Assembly: GCA_018697195.1 (NCBI GenBank)
Contig: CM031879.1
Location: forward strand, 25,913,660 to 25,977,659
Origin: Certhia americana
Lineage: Eukaryota > Chordata > Aves > Passeriformes > Certhiidae
Length of the DNA stretch: 64,000 bases
Direction of reading: 5' to 3'
The notes below the pieces were generated by a model, which was not told the DNA's origin, searched no databases, and was given only the letters and a program-made list of their open reading frames with translations. This document shows, in pieces, positions 1 through 12,643 of the stretch. Every line of letters starts with the position of its first letter. The first letter of the stretch is position 1. The translations under genes and the position numbers were made by a program.

Positions 1-390
1 CTTTTGGTCTCAAAAATTTTTCTAATTTTAGCACCATAATAACCATTGCCCTATATGAATATCAGATATCAGATCAGGGGACTTAACAGATATATTATTC
101 TTCTTTGAAATCATTGAATTGCATCAAAGTTAAGATTTAGTTCCAACCTCCTGGATTTCTATCTCATCAGCTCTGACAAACCAGCCACTTGAAAAAGTCA
201 CATATCATGATTGCTATTGCTTAAAAGGGCCTACAGGCACTGGTCTTTGCATTTTTCAAGCTTTCTGTTTGCAAATTTTATAACTGGACATTATTTGTTA
301 TCAACATTTAAATGCTGTAGTTATTAGCTTGTGAGGCATGTACTATTGGCAAACAAATGCATATAAAATGCTCTAACTAAGAAGAAAATA

Positions 391-395
<5 letters not shown>
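1..395. other. Unique AT-rich non-coding sequence
   Basis: No recognisable gene, RNA or repeat was seen here. The sequence is AT-rich with frequent stops in all frames and is typical of intergenic or intronic vertebrate DNA. Confidence 0.5.

Positions 396-443
<48 letters not shown>
396..443. repeat. Poly-T tract (T)48
   Basis: An uninterrupted run of 48 T. On the minus strand it is poly-A, and it makes an open frame there look like a lysine-rich protein tail. It could be the tail of an old retrocopy on the minus strand, since the sequence above 444 is not otherwise low-complexity. I recognise no parent gene and see no clear flanking duplication. Its length makes it a likely polymorphic or error-prone homopolymer. 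Confidence 0.95.
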
Positions 444-446
<3 letters not shown>

Positions 447-3357
447 CATTTCACAATCACTGTCCTTTGGGAAAGGTATTTTTTCTGCTTTTTTGAGTTT
501 TGTATAGTTTGAGAACAAATCTTTCCTTTCCCATGCATCTGGAGCTCCCTCTAGTGAGTCAGTAAACAGAATTAAACCTCTTCCTGACAATTTCTCAGCA
601 ACTAAATAATGAACACACACATATTTAAGCAGCCCACCTCTTCAGAAATTTGAAGTAATTTAAAATGCAAAGCCCAAACTATTATTGAGGAGTATCTATT
701 GGTTTCAGATGGGAAAAATTAAATTGCATAAATATAATCAGTCTCAATGGAAGATACAAGAGAAAAGTCTATAGAAATAAAAATTCACATATAATCATGA
801 AATCATCAGATTTATTACAGTTAAGAGTGGAATAATATATTCTGTAGCTTTATTATTTTTTATTATTTGGGGGGGGGGGTTTAACTTTAAAGGAGATAAT
901 TAGGTACTATAATCATTAGCTGGCTAAAGATTAATTTTTCACACACCAGAAATACCTAACAATGTTCTCAGATGTTTCCTGTAACATGGAAAAATTTTCT
1001 GATTTACTACAGCAGTCCTCTCAGTTCTTTTTCTCTTAAAAATATGTTGGCTCCTTATACAATTAACATCAGTGCTGCATAACTAGAACAGCTTAAATAG
1101 GTTCCAGGAGATCCACAGCACTGGCCTTGAAACCCTTGCATAGCCTGCCAGTTCTAACTCACAAACTGGAATTCATGATAATCCTCAACAAACCTCAGAG
1201 TCACACCAGCCTTGTTTATTTATTACTGTATTTTGTAATATTTAAAATTGCAGCATGTGTACTTCAAACAATGAATTAATCACATTCCAGAATTGGGACC
1301 TGGTCCAGCAAACTTTTATTCTCTTGATTAATCCTTAATCATGCCAAGAATCTCTAGAGCAGTGAGAGGAACAAGAACATGTCTGACATGACCAGGCTCA
1401 ATTCCTTCTGGAGATGTGGTCCTTTAGGAAGTACTGATTCTTGCAGCTGAATCCACACTAAAAATGCTTTTGACAGATACTGTCACAGGGCTTCCCCATA
1501 GATACAGAAATCTGACCACCCATAATTACAAAGTCTTATCATAAAAATTTCTAGGGAAGAACATAGTAACCTCAATTCTGGGACAACAGAATGATTTGTC
1601 ATAGAATTTAAGACTTACAGAGAAAAAAAAAAACATTTTCAACATATAAAAGATGTCTTCAATGCGGCACACTCAAAACCCACCTAATAAATATGACATT
1701 TTTAAAATTAAAAAAAATAAAATTTTGCTAATGAAATCCAAGTAATGAGAAACTTGACATTTTAACTCTAATTTTTAGTTTAGTTTTGCAGTTTCCGTTC
1801 AGAAATAAATTACATCCACTATGATTCCCAGTCAGTCTCATAACAGTTCAGTATAGCCGTATAATAGAGAGTATTGCCTAATATTGTATAAATTATGCCT
1901 TACAGGACATATAGGACGCTTTAAACTGCACTAGAGGATAATTTCAGAGAAATAGCACTGGCTATTCAGCAGACTAAGTTGTCTACCTAACTGATAACCG
2001 CCTTGAAATGGCTTCTTCTGTATCTTCTGTTTCATCATTATTTTTCTACACAGCGGTGGTTGAATTATTTAAAATCCTACTTAATCCAGGCATATTTCTA
2101 AAAGTAAACCTATTTAAGATGAAACACTTTATAAATCAAAATAGTTCTCCACATATCAATCTCTGCAAATGGTATCCTTGAGAATCTCAGGAAACCGTGC
2201 CAGGTATTCAATGCGTCAGAAGTACATTTGTCCTTTGGTAGCTTAACTAATGGTAAATAACTTTCCAATGGTTGTAAGTAATAATACAGGAAGTAGGAAA
2301 ATTTCTGGATTCTGGATAAATCCTAACATAAAATACCCTGAGTTTTTGAAAAGGTACACTTCAGACATACTGAAGGGGAAGTATTCAGCATCATGAGGAG
2401 AACACTGCTCTGTTTCAGCTAGCACCCTGTGAGGGGCTGAAATGGCTCATGGCTTAGACCTTGTTGAGATCATCAAAGGACTTTTGTCCACTGTAGTAGC
2501 AAAAGTTGCAAAGAAGCAACTGCTCATCTGTGACCACCAATGACCACTTTTCCCCAAACATGCCATCTGAGGTAGGTTGTAAAACATTTGTAGATGCAAA
2601 ATAACCTGGGAACCCCAGCTCCTTTCATAGGGAAACCTACTTGCTTTTACCATGCATCTGGAATTATGATCATAACAGCACCACAATCACCAACCAGATC
2701 TGTGAAGCAAAGGACCACCACACACAGGCCACTGGAAACATCCAGAAGTCCTGAATTGCCTGCAGTTTCTTTTTTTTTTTTTTTTTTTTTTTCAGGGAAA
2801 TAGCTTCTCTTCAAGAATGATCATTAGAGTGTGTGGTGCCAAAACAATTTGTGGTGCTCTTGGGGTGCTCACAGGCCCTGAGCTTTTTTCAGGAAAGTAA
2901 GAGCTAGTTTGTGCCACTTACTGAGTGGCAGAAGCACTCAGACTAAACACTACCTGCTCTTCTGAGTCCTTGTGGCAAAGCAGTCTTGGATTTGCTCTCA
3001 GCAGACCTAAAGGAGCCCCATTCTGGCTTATCTGAAGGGCAGAGTAATACTCAGAGCTATACACTCGTTTCTTGAGAGGCCAAAAGAGAATTTCATAGTC
3101 TGTCTTTTACAGCAATGCAGAACAGATTGTCCATGGTTTGAAACAAATTTCAGGTTCCATAGTTTTCTTTTGTTATTATTTTGTTATAATCCTTTCTTTT
3201 ACATTATTTGTAAAAGCTCCCATGAGAATTTGGGCATTTTATTTCAATTAAATAAAACAAATGTCTTCATATAGTTCACAACAGAAAATTGCCTCATAAT
3301 TGCATTGTACTGTAAAATACATCAGATGCGGAAGCTAAGGGATGACATAAAATCACC
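444..3357. other. Unique AT-rich non-coding sequence with short homopolymers
   Basis: Nothing gene-like was seen. It holds a run of 11 G at 869-879 and a run of 23 T at 2770-2792. Frames of 60-98 codons on the minus strand (2243-2686) show no start context, domain or codon pattern that sets them apart from chance. Confidence 0.5.
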
Positions 3358-3440
3358 GTTGATAAACGTTGCAAATGACACAAAACTCATTGAAGCATTA
3401 AATAATCAGGAAGACAAACTGCTTCAGAATAGTGTAATTA
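3358..3440 (+). mobile_element. Possible degraded CR1 LINE scrap
   Basis: The stretch around GCAAATGACACAAAACT resembles the part of CR1 ORF2 just after the catalytic Asp-Asp motif, where the consensus reads like GCAGATGACAC followed by AAACT. The similarity is short and fades on both sides. It would be an old, heavily mutated plus-strand fragment, and chance similarity cannot be excluded by eye. Confidence 0.3.
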
Positions 3441-3905
3441 AACGCTGTTAGCCCACTGAAAGTTTTAATAAAGTTGGCATCAAGGCTAGAAGTTTGTAAG
3501 TCAGAGGCTGCTGATGTGTGACATCACATCACCACTTCAATGTGACATCAGAGTGTAATCAAAAAGCAGCTAGGAAGGCCTTTCAGATTGAGGCAAAAAA
3601 ACAGACAAATATCCAGTTCATCTGACTGAATGTTGAGATCACAGATTTCTAGGATTTTTTCACAGATTTTTGGTTCTGGCAAAGCAGTCCTCAAGTTCTG
3701 GATTTCTGGGATGCTCACCTCCCACCTCTGTCCTTGCACCCATAGACCTGATTGCCTGTCACTGTTCCTTCCTTCCTCTCACTAGTGCTGACTGAGCTGA
3801 AACCTTCTGTTCCACTTGTCAGAAGACTTTTCCTCTGCTATACCTTAAAATTTTTTCTCAAGGAAAGCACAAGCACTTGGCTCAGCTTCCTTTCTGGAAA
3901 TACTC

Positions 3906-4916
3906 TGCTGTGGTTTGACATTGGCCAAATACCAGGCACCCAAAAAAAACCTCTCGTACTCCCCTCTGCAACTAGAGCTAGACAAAGGGGAGAAAATATA
4001 ATGAAGGGTTCATGAGTTAAGGACTGGGAAAAAACAGTCCAAGGTTAAAACAGGTCCAACTGGAAGATTTTAAGTGAATTTGTTGCAAAGAAAAATCAAA
4101 GGAAGATCATGAGAAGTAAAATTAGTCCTTAAAAACCCCTTCCCTTCCCCTCTCCAGCTCCTCCCTCCTTCACACCGATAGCACAAGGAGACAAGGAGTA
4201 GGGCCTTTGGTCAGTTTGGTGTCCAAGGTTTTCTTCCACTGCTCAGGGAGAAGAGTTCTTCTCCTGCTACTCCATGGGGGACTCTCCCACAGGGGACAGT
4301 TCTCTGTGAATTTCTCCAATGGGCCTCCATTCTCACAAGCAGCAATCCTTCCAAAACTGCTGCAATGTGAGTGCCTCCCACCGGCAGACAGTTCTCCCAA
4401 AACTGCTGCAGTGTGGGTCACTCTTCCCCAGGGTGCAGCCCTCCAAGGACAAGTTGCTCCAGCCTCTCTCCACCAGATCTTCTACTGGACCACAGCCTCC
4501 TCCAGGCATTCACCTGCTTGGGCATGGGCACCTTCCCCACGGGCTGAGGGCGCATCTCTGCATCCCCTGTGGATCCCCATGGGCTGCAGGGAGTCTTGGC
4601 TCCAGTGCCTGGAGCATCTCCTTCCCCACTGATCTCGATATTTCCATGTTGTCTCCCTCACATTGTTTTCCCTCCTCTTCTCTGGCTGGAATTAACACTG
4701 TGCCACTAATTGTGTTGTGATTTCTTCTTTAATATATTTTCACAAAAGCATTACCACAATCTCTGTTTGGCCCAGCTTTAGCCAGTGGCATGTCCATCTT
4801 CAGAGCCAATCTGGGATTGGCTCTGCTGGACACAGTGTAAGCTTCCTGCAGCTTCTCAGAGAAACCACCTCTGGGGAGCCCCACTATCAAAAACCAGGCC
4901 AGGCAAAACCAACACA
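3906..4916 (-). mobile_element. Solo LTR, ERVL type (avian family)
   Basis: This is a complete-looking long terminal repeat of about 1.0 kb in minus orientation. On the minus strand it begins TGTGTTGG at 4916 and ends in CA at 3906. The flanks are TACTC (3901-3905) and TTCTC (4917-4921), a 5-bp target-site duplication with one mismatch, the size expected for ERVL. The body carries phrases characteristic of a common bird ERVL LTR: the TGAGAAGC and AAGCTT segment near its 5' end, a TATA-like ATATATTAAA near 4730-4740 (minus), and repeated 'CTGCTCCAGYRTGGGTC'-like units (plus-strand view) at about 4260-4450. No gag, pol or env flanks it, so it is a solo LTR left by LTR-LTR recombination. The open frames inside are chance products of its GC-richer sequence. 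The family name is not assigned; a second, truncated relative lies at 37337-37800. Confidence 0.8.
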
Positions 4917-6000
4917 TTCTCATATATAAGACAGAGGAGGGGAGAAAATACCCCTCTTAACAGCACCCTGCCCAGGATTTTTGTCCAGAAAAGGTGATCC
5001 TGAAACACCCGCACACTCCCAAGAAAAAGTAAATGTGACCTGATGCAGTACACGAGAAAGGAAGCATCTGGTCTCACAATGAATTAAGGAGGACACAAAA
5101 ATACAAACAAGAGTTCAAAAGAAAGACATAAAAATGGCCTAAGCAGCAAACCAACCTTTTAAATGTGTGGATGAAAGCATTCAATGGATTTAACAAGAGA
5201 CTGTGAATGTACTTGCGTACTGAAAGGCTTGCAGACGTGGGGTTTTTTTTCCATAAAGCTGTAGGCAGCTCTGAAGAATACAGCCTAAAGGACTATTTCA
5301 ATCTTGCGGCAAAAAAAAACCAATTTCAGAGATGCAAGGCAATATAACATTATAGCAGCTTTACTGAGAGAGAGGGAGAGAGACAGAGAGTAGGTTTGTA
5401 CCCTTTAGTATTTTTTCTGTGTCTGGGATTCATTTGGCTCGTCACAGTGCTCCCCATGGGATGTATGTGTACATAGATATTTCTGTTTCTTTCTTGGCCC
5501 ACAGGAAGAGCCAGACTCCCTGCATCAACTCAGAAAACTGATAGTATTGGCAGCTGTACATTAACAGCATGTTCAAAACAACCCCAGGTCTCTTGGCTCA
5601 TGTCCTGAAATGGTCAAAGTCATCATGCTACTTCCCAAGTTTATTTCCAGGGTAATTTTTACCTTCATTTGAAGTGTCAACAATGGGATATTGGCAGGAG
5701 CTAGAAGGATGTATTCTAAAAATTACACTTCTCATCAGCATCTGGGTTTCAAATGTATCTGTTAATAAAGTAAAATACTGATCCATGCTCCCCATCTTAT
5801 ATTAAAAAAAATTATTTATGTAATCAAGGAAGTTGCAGTAGACCTCATTAGGGGTAGAAATGAGCAAAGACAGACACTTAACAACATGAAAAGGGCCCTG
5901 GTTGATGCTTCTTTACAGCTCAGCCATTCTGACTTGGCTACAGCAAGCTCCTACTCTAGGGTCCAACTGCAGACTCTGCTGGTTATCTCCTGCTGGACTA
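4917..6000. other. Unique non-coding sequence
   Basis: The flank between two solo LTRs. The only local features are a short GA-rich run (about 5367-5391) and scattered A runs. No gene or RNA was recognised. Confidence 0.5.
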
Positions 6001-6381
6001 TGACTGCAAGTGTTAGTTTACAGACTCTGAACACAGGCTTTTACCTAGCTCAGCTATGACTGCAGGCTCCAATTCTATCAGACCCAGCCTGACCTCACAA
6101 CTGATCTTTTACAGCTGCAACTCTTGTTCTTGTTTCATTCTTCTTTGTGCCTCTCTAGATATTTTCCTTCTCCCTCAGGGGTACTCAATCTCCAAAAGTC
6201 TCTCTTCCTTCAGGTCCTCTTCATCAAAAAGCTCCCCTGATCACCCAACCCATCCCTTTTATCACACTTTATTAGTCACAGCTGTGACCTACTAAGGGCA
6301 AGGCTGTTCCTCTTCTTTGGTAATTAGTACAACTGTGACTTATCAGGGGCAAGGTTCACAGTGATCCCTTCTTCCACAACA
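6001..6381 (-). mobile_element. Solo LTR with perfect 5-bp target-site duplication
   Basis: A 381-bp element in minus orientation. On the minus strand it starts TGTTGTGG at 6381 and ends CA at 6001. It is flanked by identical GACTA at 5996-6000 and 6382-6386. A TATA-like TGATAAAAGG lies on the minus strand at about 6255-6264. The U3 side holds two copies of a roughly 26-bp motif (6277-6303 and 6329-6354) sharing CTGTGAC and GGGCAAGG, as enhancer repeats in LTRs often do. No internal retroviral genes adjoin it. Five-base duplications fit ERVL best, but the family is not firmly recognised. The 79-codon plus-strand frame inside is antisense and probably meaningless. Confidence 0.75.
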
Positions 6382-9300
6382 GACTAAGCTAGCATGTTAA
6401 CTTCAGCTTAACCTCAAGTGTATCCTTAAGATCTTTCCTAAATGAAAACAAATGCAAATATATAGTTATTAGTATTGATTAAGTATTGAGAAAAGTGTGA
6501 TCTAGCTCTCTGGTATACTAGCACTGATCATATATGTCTTGCCTCTTATGTGACACGATCTTTTATTGTAATTTATGTCCTCTTTGCAACTGGAGTGCTC
6601 AACAGGGGTCCTCTTTTTTAAAAACTAGAATTTGCCAGCTGTTCCAATGAATTTAATTTTATCAGAGACACTGCAGTTATTTTTTATAATAAAAGTGCAG
6701 CAAAAACCATATTATCAGAACGCTTGCTATTGGGCAAAGGCTCTGAGGACAGCTGGAGGATCCTTTCATTTTTAACAACAAAAAATGAATACTTCCAAAA
6801 TCACAAAGCTACTCTTAAATAAGAGGAAATTAGTTCTCATTTTTCATCTTGTAACACCTTGCTTTAGATGAAGCTTTGCCTACAGTTTCTGAATATGAAA
6901 CAACTTACTTTTCCTTACTTCTTGCATAATTTTATGCATTCAACTTTATTTTTAAAAGTTTTTCAGATCTTATTTATTAAATAATTAGATCCAAAATTAA
7001 TTAGATAACGTTCAGATAGGGATCCAAAAATCAGCAAGCTTATCTGAAGGAAAATTTTGAACCTCCAGAGGTACATAGGAAACAATCCATGTCTTTTTTG
7101 TTGTTGTATAGCAGTAATATTGAAAAATTGATACCTCCCTTAAAACAGGCTATTATGGGTCATAGTCATTGGCATTTGATAGTTCTAATTTTGACATAAT
7201 TGATGTCCAAATACAAATACAACCACTTGCATAAGGAAGATCCAGAATAAATTTTACTGTTTCTTAGAACTATGCTATTTCAAACAAAAATTCAGATAAA
7301 ACAGCTGAGGTATGTTTGGGATACACTATACCAAGTTTCACTCATAAGGACAAGAATCAAAAGATGTGCTGAGGGGAGGGAATAAATACTGAAAAAACCC
7401 TATTAGATATTAACAAAATAAATAAAGCATATACTCTACTTCAGTAACAGTGTTTTTTATACAGTAGTATTTAAATGCTATCAGTTTTATGAAGTACAAG
7501 TCAGGCTGTATTAAAATTTACCAGAAAAATCACCAAGAAATATGAGATTCCTAAACATATTGTTGTTATAACAGCTGGGTTTAGCTAAGGAAAAATGGGA
7601 TAAGGAGAAGCACCAAGATTCATTATGGAAAATGTGGAAACCGTTCCTGCATTTACCAGTATCAAATAGGTGCGTAATTTATTTCCTAACAGGTAAGTGT
7701 TGCAGAACCAAAAAAGAGTAAAAATAAGTATAAAGAAATACAAAAAATACGGCTGAAATAAATTTTAAATATATGAACTTTATACGTACAAAACAAAATT
7801 ATGCAGTAGCAAGACTACTATAACCTCAGAACAGTTAATCTTTCAATGGAAAACTATTCTGAAAAGCTGGCTTTCCTGACAAGAACAATTTTGCCACTAA
7901 ATTTAACAAGATGAGCATTTCATCCTGTAGATGATCTGAGCTTTGAGGTCAGGTTTGACTGCTCTGAGAGCTAAAGCACCAAATTAGCAGCAGATGCATG
8001 CCCAATGGCTGACAGAATTTTCATGTTTAGTTTTCTGTTAAATCTCTGCACTTTGGTAGATTATAACTGCCATTGGTACTGATGTTTAAATTCTCTTCTG
8101 GTGCACGGGCACCTGATCTAATTCATTCAGAGGTCATGGAAAAATCACATTTACAAGCTTTTGCCCAAGATTTTGCTTATAAATTCAGATAAAAGCATGA
8201 AAACTCTATAGGCAATAAAGTGTCAACTTAGCAACTCCAGAGGTAAGTAAACTATCTATCAAATTCAGTTTAGCCATGTGTATCTCCAACTCTAAAATTT
8301 GAAGCAGCCAGGTACCATTAAAGTACAGCACAGAAAATCATTCATCATCAGTGTTATCTCAAAGCATTAGTGGTGCAGTCATATTTGGTTTGCTAATGAA
8401 GTGTAGAAGTTTCTTTTAGTTCTGGATCATAAATTTAAATTATAGCAAATAATATTAAATTATATAAGCAAAAATGAAGTTCCTAAGGAACACAAAAACT
8501 CTCTTGAAAAGCTTTTTACTATGCTCCATTCTGATTTAAGCCACCAGCTTCCTCATCAGCAGACATTATACTGAAAGAGGAAGACTCTTTTTATTCTTAC
8601 AATGTTCCAATATAATCTGCCTCTACTGTTTTATCTAATCATGTCCTTTCTAGCCCATTAGTGCACTTGACAAAAAGGTGATCTTGTAAAAAATATAATA
8701 ATGACATTGATGAGGCCACATTTTCAAAGATCTTGTCTACTTAATAAAATGAGTTTTAAAGATTTTATAAACTGGTGAAATCACTCAGTGGAAATTCTTA
8801 AACTAACTTTTAATTCAAGGTGGTATAACATATATTCTTGCTATAAAAAACAATGAAGTGGTTAAAATGGAGTCATCTACAGACTTAAATCAACTTGTCT
8901 GAACCAAGTGAACTTGAGTATTCAAGGCAGAACTTTTTCAGGTCAAGGCTAATCCAGATGGTTCACTTGAAATTTCTGCTGAAGGCCTGCTGAACTGGAG
9001 GCTGGTAGAGGTAGACTAGCATATACAAAATTTTCTCCACCCCCTCCTTTCCAATGAAAATCCTGCAATTTACTGGATAGCAATTGTCCAGGGAATTCTT
9101 GTGCTGGACACTATTGGAACCATGGTACCCAAAAAAAGCCTGGGCAAGTCTGTTCTCTCAAATTTTCCTTAATTTTTATATATGCTTATACCTTGCACAG
9201 CACAACATTTTAGGAAAACTAACCTAAGTTTAATTTTTCACTAAATACATTGTCAGTTTGTTTTAAGCATGCCACACAATAATTTCAGTCAGTGTCCTCT

Positions 9301-12058
9301 TTTTCTTTCACTGTGGTAATTACTGAATAAATTATATCTCCATCTTCTATATACATTTACATTTAATTGATATTTGGATGAATTTTCCCCAATCTCAAAA
9401 CACTTTATCTGACATTTTGTACAGAAGTTTTTCCATGTTTCTTGTGACTTTTGTGGCCTCCGTACTTTTTCTACTTATCTTCTATCCCTTTGAGATATGA
9501 CAAACAGAACTGAAAATAATGCTTAAGCAGCAGGGACATCTTGGATGTATGCAGCCTGGTGGTTTCCAATTTATTCTGTTCTTTTCCAAATAGTATCTAA
9601 AATTCTGTTTAGATTTTTCTAGCTACTTATTTCACTGATAGTTACCTCTGAAAGTAACAGAATGGGATAAAAGAGGGAGAAGGTGGCTTTGACAGAACAT
9701 TTCTCAAGCCTGTGTCAGCAAGTAATAATGGGTTGCAATGAGTAGTCTCTGCCAAAAGCTAAGGCCACAATGAAGATTATTAATTTAATAGAACATATGT
9801 ATAGCTAATACTTGTTACGATATGTAATTTGCAGATTGAAAAAGGCTTCCAACTGTAATAAGGCAGAAAGTGCTTTGAATAGCAAAGTTAATTTTTGCCT
9901 CTACTGCTAGATAAGCTATCAGTGCTCTGTTTCACTGAGTTCAGATGTGAGAATTAAGGATGGAGAAAGAAAGGAAGAAGGCTTTATCTTGAATTTAGAA
10001 AGCATAAAAACAATTTAGAGGGAATCAACAGGAAGGTAGTGCCTATGGGGAGAAGATATTCCCACCTCTCTTTAACTGTGTGGAGGGCTGGGTGGGGTTT
10101 AGCTGCTTGTAGGAAAGAGGGAAGGGGGGTTATCCTTCTTTATCCCAGATTTTTAATAACATTTAGCATAATGCTACTAAAATAGAATGTTTTGTTTTAG
10201 GCAAACTTTCCCCAGGTCTTTAATGAAGTATCTATCTGACCTAAAGTTCTACTTAATAAATGTTATTTATACTTTTTATCATTCTGCCTGCTCAGTGATG
10301 TTGCAATATATGTAGTAGTATGAAGTTATCACAGATTTCAGAGACAGCAGTGCAATCTTGTGTCCATGGTGGATTTGGAGGAGGTAGAACTTATGGATGG
10401 GTCATGTCAAACTACAAAGATCTGTGTTGTTGCACTTTTGGGTGCTGGGCTTTAGGATAAGCCTTCCTCTTGTATTTACTCACCAGCAACTTTCTGCAAG
10501 CCCACACAGCACCACATTTTTGTCTGCTTTGGAACCAACCTTCACAAACTGTCACCTTTTAGACAGAGTTCCATTTGCAACATACTTGCAATACCCAGTG
10601 TTGTTAAACCTTTAAATCTTCACTATTTTCCACTTCTTTTCAAGTGTTGCCTGTTTCCTTTAAAAAGAATAGTAGTCTTTAAATGATCAGCAGTCTTGCC
10701 TTTCTCAAAGCTCATTTTTGCTTTGCTGCACACAAAGGACAACATTATGTTGGGGTATTATGATTATTCTTAACTTGAATGCGTAGTCTTATTAATGTCA
10801 GCACTGTTTCATTGGTATTTCTGCATTCATTCAAAGATTTAATACATCTGGTGTCATAAAGACTTTTACAATATGCATATGTGCATATGTGAATACATCA
10901 TCCAAGTTCCCTTTACTCAGAGGAGCAGATCAGCTACTTAAAAATAATCCCGCTCAAAAATCAAAGTTTAAAATATAACAAAATTAATCACACTCTTAAA
11001 GAGTCTGCTCATTTCAGATACCTGTACGGGGAGCCAAGAGCCAGAAGTCCACTGGAAACAATTCCATCCCTGAATCTCATTTCTCTTGGGTGAGCACTTG
11101 AGAACAGGAATTATCCTTCTTTTCAGCATATGTATGCACATGAACACTCATGTATGCACAGCAATATGATAAAAATAATAGCAGAATTCTCTCTTGGTTT
11201 TAGATTATTTCTTTTCTTGCAGTCCTAATAATTGCTTCCCTTCTTATCAATTTCTGTTTGTCTACTATAAGCCAACAGGTCCAGTTCCATTCTAGTTGTT
11301 CTCATAACTAAAAGTGCAACATACTCAACTAACAAAAATGCATTTCTTGTAAGCTGTTGTATGCTGTGGTTGAAAACCACTCATCCCCTTTGTCACAGCT
11401 GCAATCATTGTAATTATGCTGTTAGTGCATTAGTTGGCTTCCATCTGGAGCATAGTGTTTGTTCTCAATAGATGTCGTATGGTTGAAAGGCACCACTTAA
11501 CTATGAATCACCCTTTATTGATGTAATCATTCTTACTTTATGAACACAGATAATTAATATAAAGCTTCTCTAGATGCAGCATTGGCAATCTCACTTTGGC
11601 AGAATTTTTTTCTTAATATCTTTCCAAAACACTCATTAATATCTTTTTTTTTTCCTGCACTTTTCCAGTACCATTCCATTAACATTTTTCAGTCAAAACA
11701 AGGAAACGTAAATTCTTAATTCCTTTTACCTTTTTATATGGAAAAGCTTGTGTTCTCTATAGTGACCAAGAATTAACATTTTTATCTATGGCTGTTAAAT
11801 GCCCAAGGAAATCCTTGCCTTGAAACCCATGATAACATTCTATTTTTAATACTATTCCCCTCTTTCTTATCTCAAAACCAGAGCTGACATAGTTGCAACT
11901 CTCTTAATGTTGGGGACTACACTTAGCACAGCCTATAATCTGTCCTCCATTGAGAATACCTCTTCATCACTCTAAGAAAGCAAACCTGTCATTATAAAAG
12001 AGGTCTGTTGGCATCAGGGTGCAGGCAGAATCTTAGTATTTGAAAACTTGTGTCCTGC
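6382..12058. other. Long unique AT-rich stretch
   Basis: Nearly 6 kb in which I see no repeat of recognisable family, no RNA gene and no coding exon. Stop codons are dense in every frame; the longest frame is about 72 codons (10397-10615) without any domain. Isolated conserved regulatory elements cannot be detected without alignment. Confidence 0.5.
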
Positions 12059-12090
12059 ATTGATTGGAAATAGCATTGATTGGAAATAGC
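12059..12090. repeat. 16-bp tandem duplication
   Basis: The unit ATTGATTGGAAATAGC occurs twice, head to tail, without mismatch. This points to a recent local slippage or duplication event. Confidence 0.9.
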
Positions 12091-12565
12091 ATGAATAACT
12101 TCTAAGTACGGTGCAAAAAAAAAAGCCAGGTGTCTAGAGCATCCATGTCAAAAAAGGAAGGTAAGCTACAGCGTAGACTAAGTATAGTGGCTGCTTCATG
12201 TCAAGAGATCACTAACTATGTAACAGAGATAAGTCATTTTTCCCAATCCATTATTGAATAAGACAGTAAAATATTAACACATTGGTTTTAACACCTACTA
12301 GCAAAGATAGCCTTTTTTGAAAGGCTTATACACTCTAGCACATTTTAAAAACATTATAGAAAGGAAGAAAATATCATGGACTGTGGAGGTCGATAAGTCC
12401 TCTGTAGGAGGGCCTTTTGCCCTCCCATGGAGAAATCAGGCTGATGCCCTGAGTCATCCCTAAGATAAGCAATTTTCTTCAAGCTTACAGCAAACTCAGT
12501 AAACAACACCCAGCATACCTTGCTTCTTTCATATAAATGGTCTGTATCCACCCCTTGTCTGTCCC

Positions 12566-12572
12566 TATAAAA
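12566..12572 (+). promoter_or_regulatory. LTR TATA box (TATAAAA)
   Basis: A canonical TATA box inside the ERVK-type solo LTR, about 70 bp upstream of the ATTAAA signal. It could still drive transcription of downstream flanking DNA, but nothing in the window shows that it does. Confidence 0.65.
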
Positions 12573-12637
12573 ACCCCAGCCTCAGCCCTTGTTTTTAGGA
12601 GCTCTCTGTTCCTGGCTCCCTTCGCAGAGTTGTTGAA

Positions 12638-12643
12638 ATTAAA
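12638..12643 (+). terminator. LTR polyadenylation signal (ATTAAA)
   Basis: The common variant hexamer at the expected place between R and U5 of the solo LTR. Confidence 0.55.

Noticed and set aside
324..620. 98-codon minus-strand frame ending in a lysine run
   Set aside because: The lysines come from the 48-base poly-A on that strand. The remainder matches nothing I recognise and has no gene context.
4207..4720. 141- and 133-codon plus-strand frames
   Set aside because: They lie antisense within the ERVL solo LTR, overlap in two phases and reflect its GC-richer composition.
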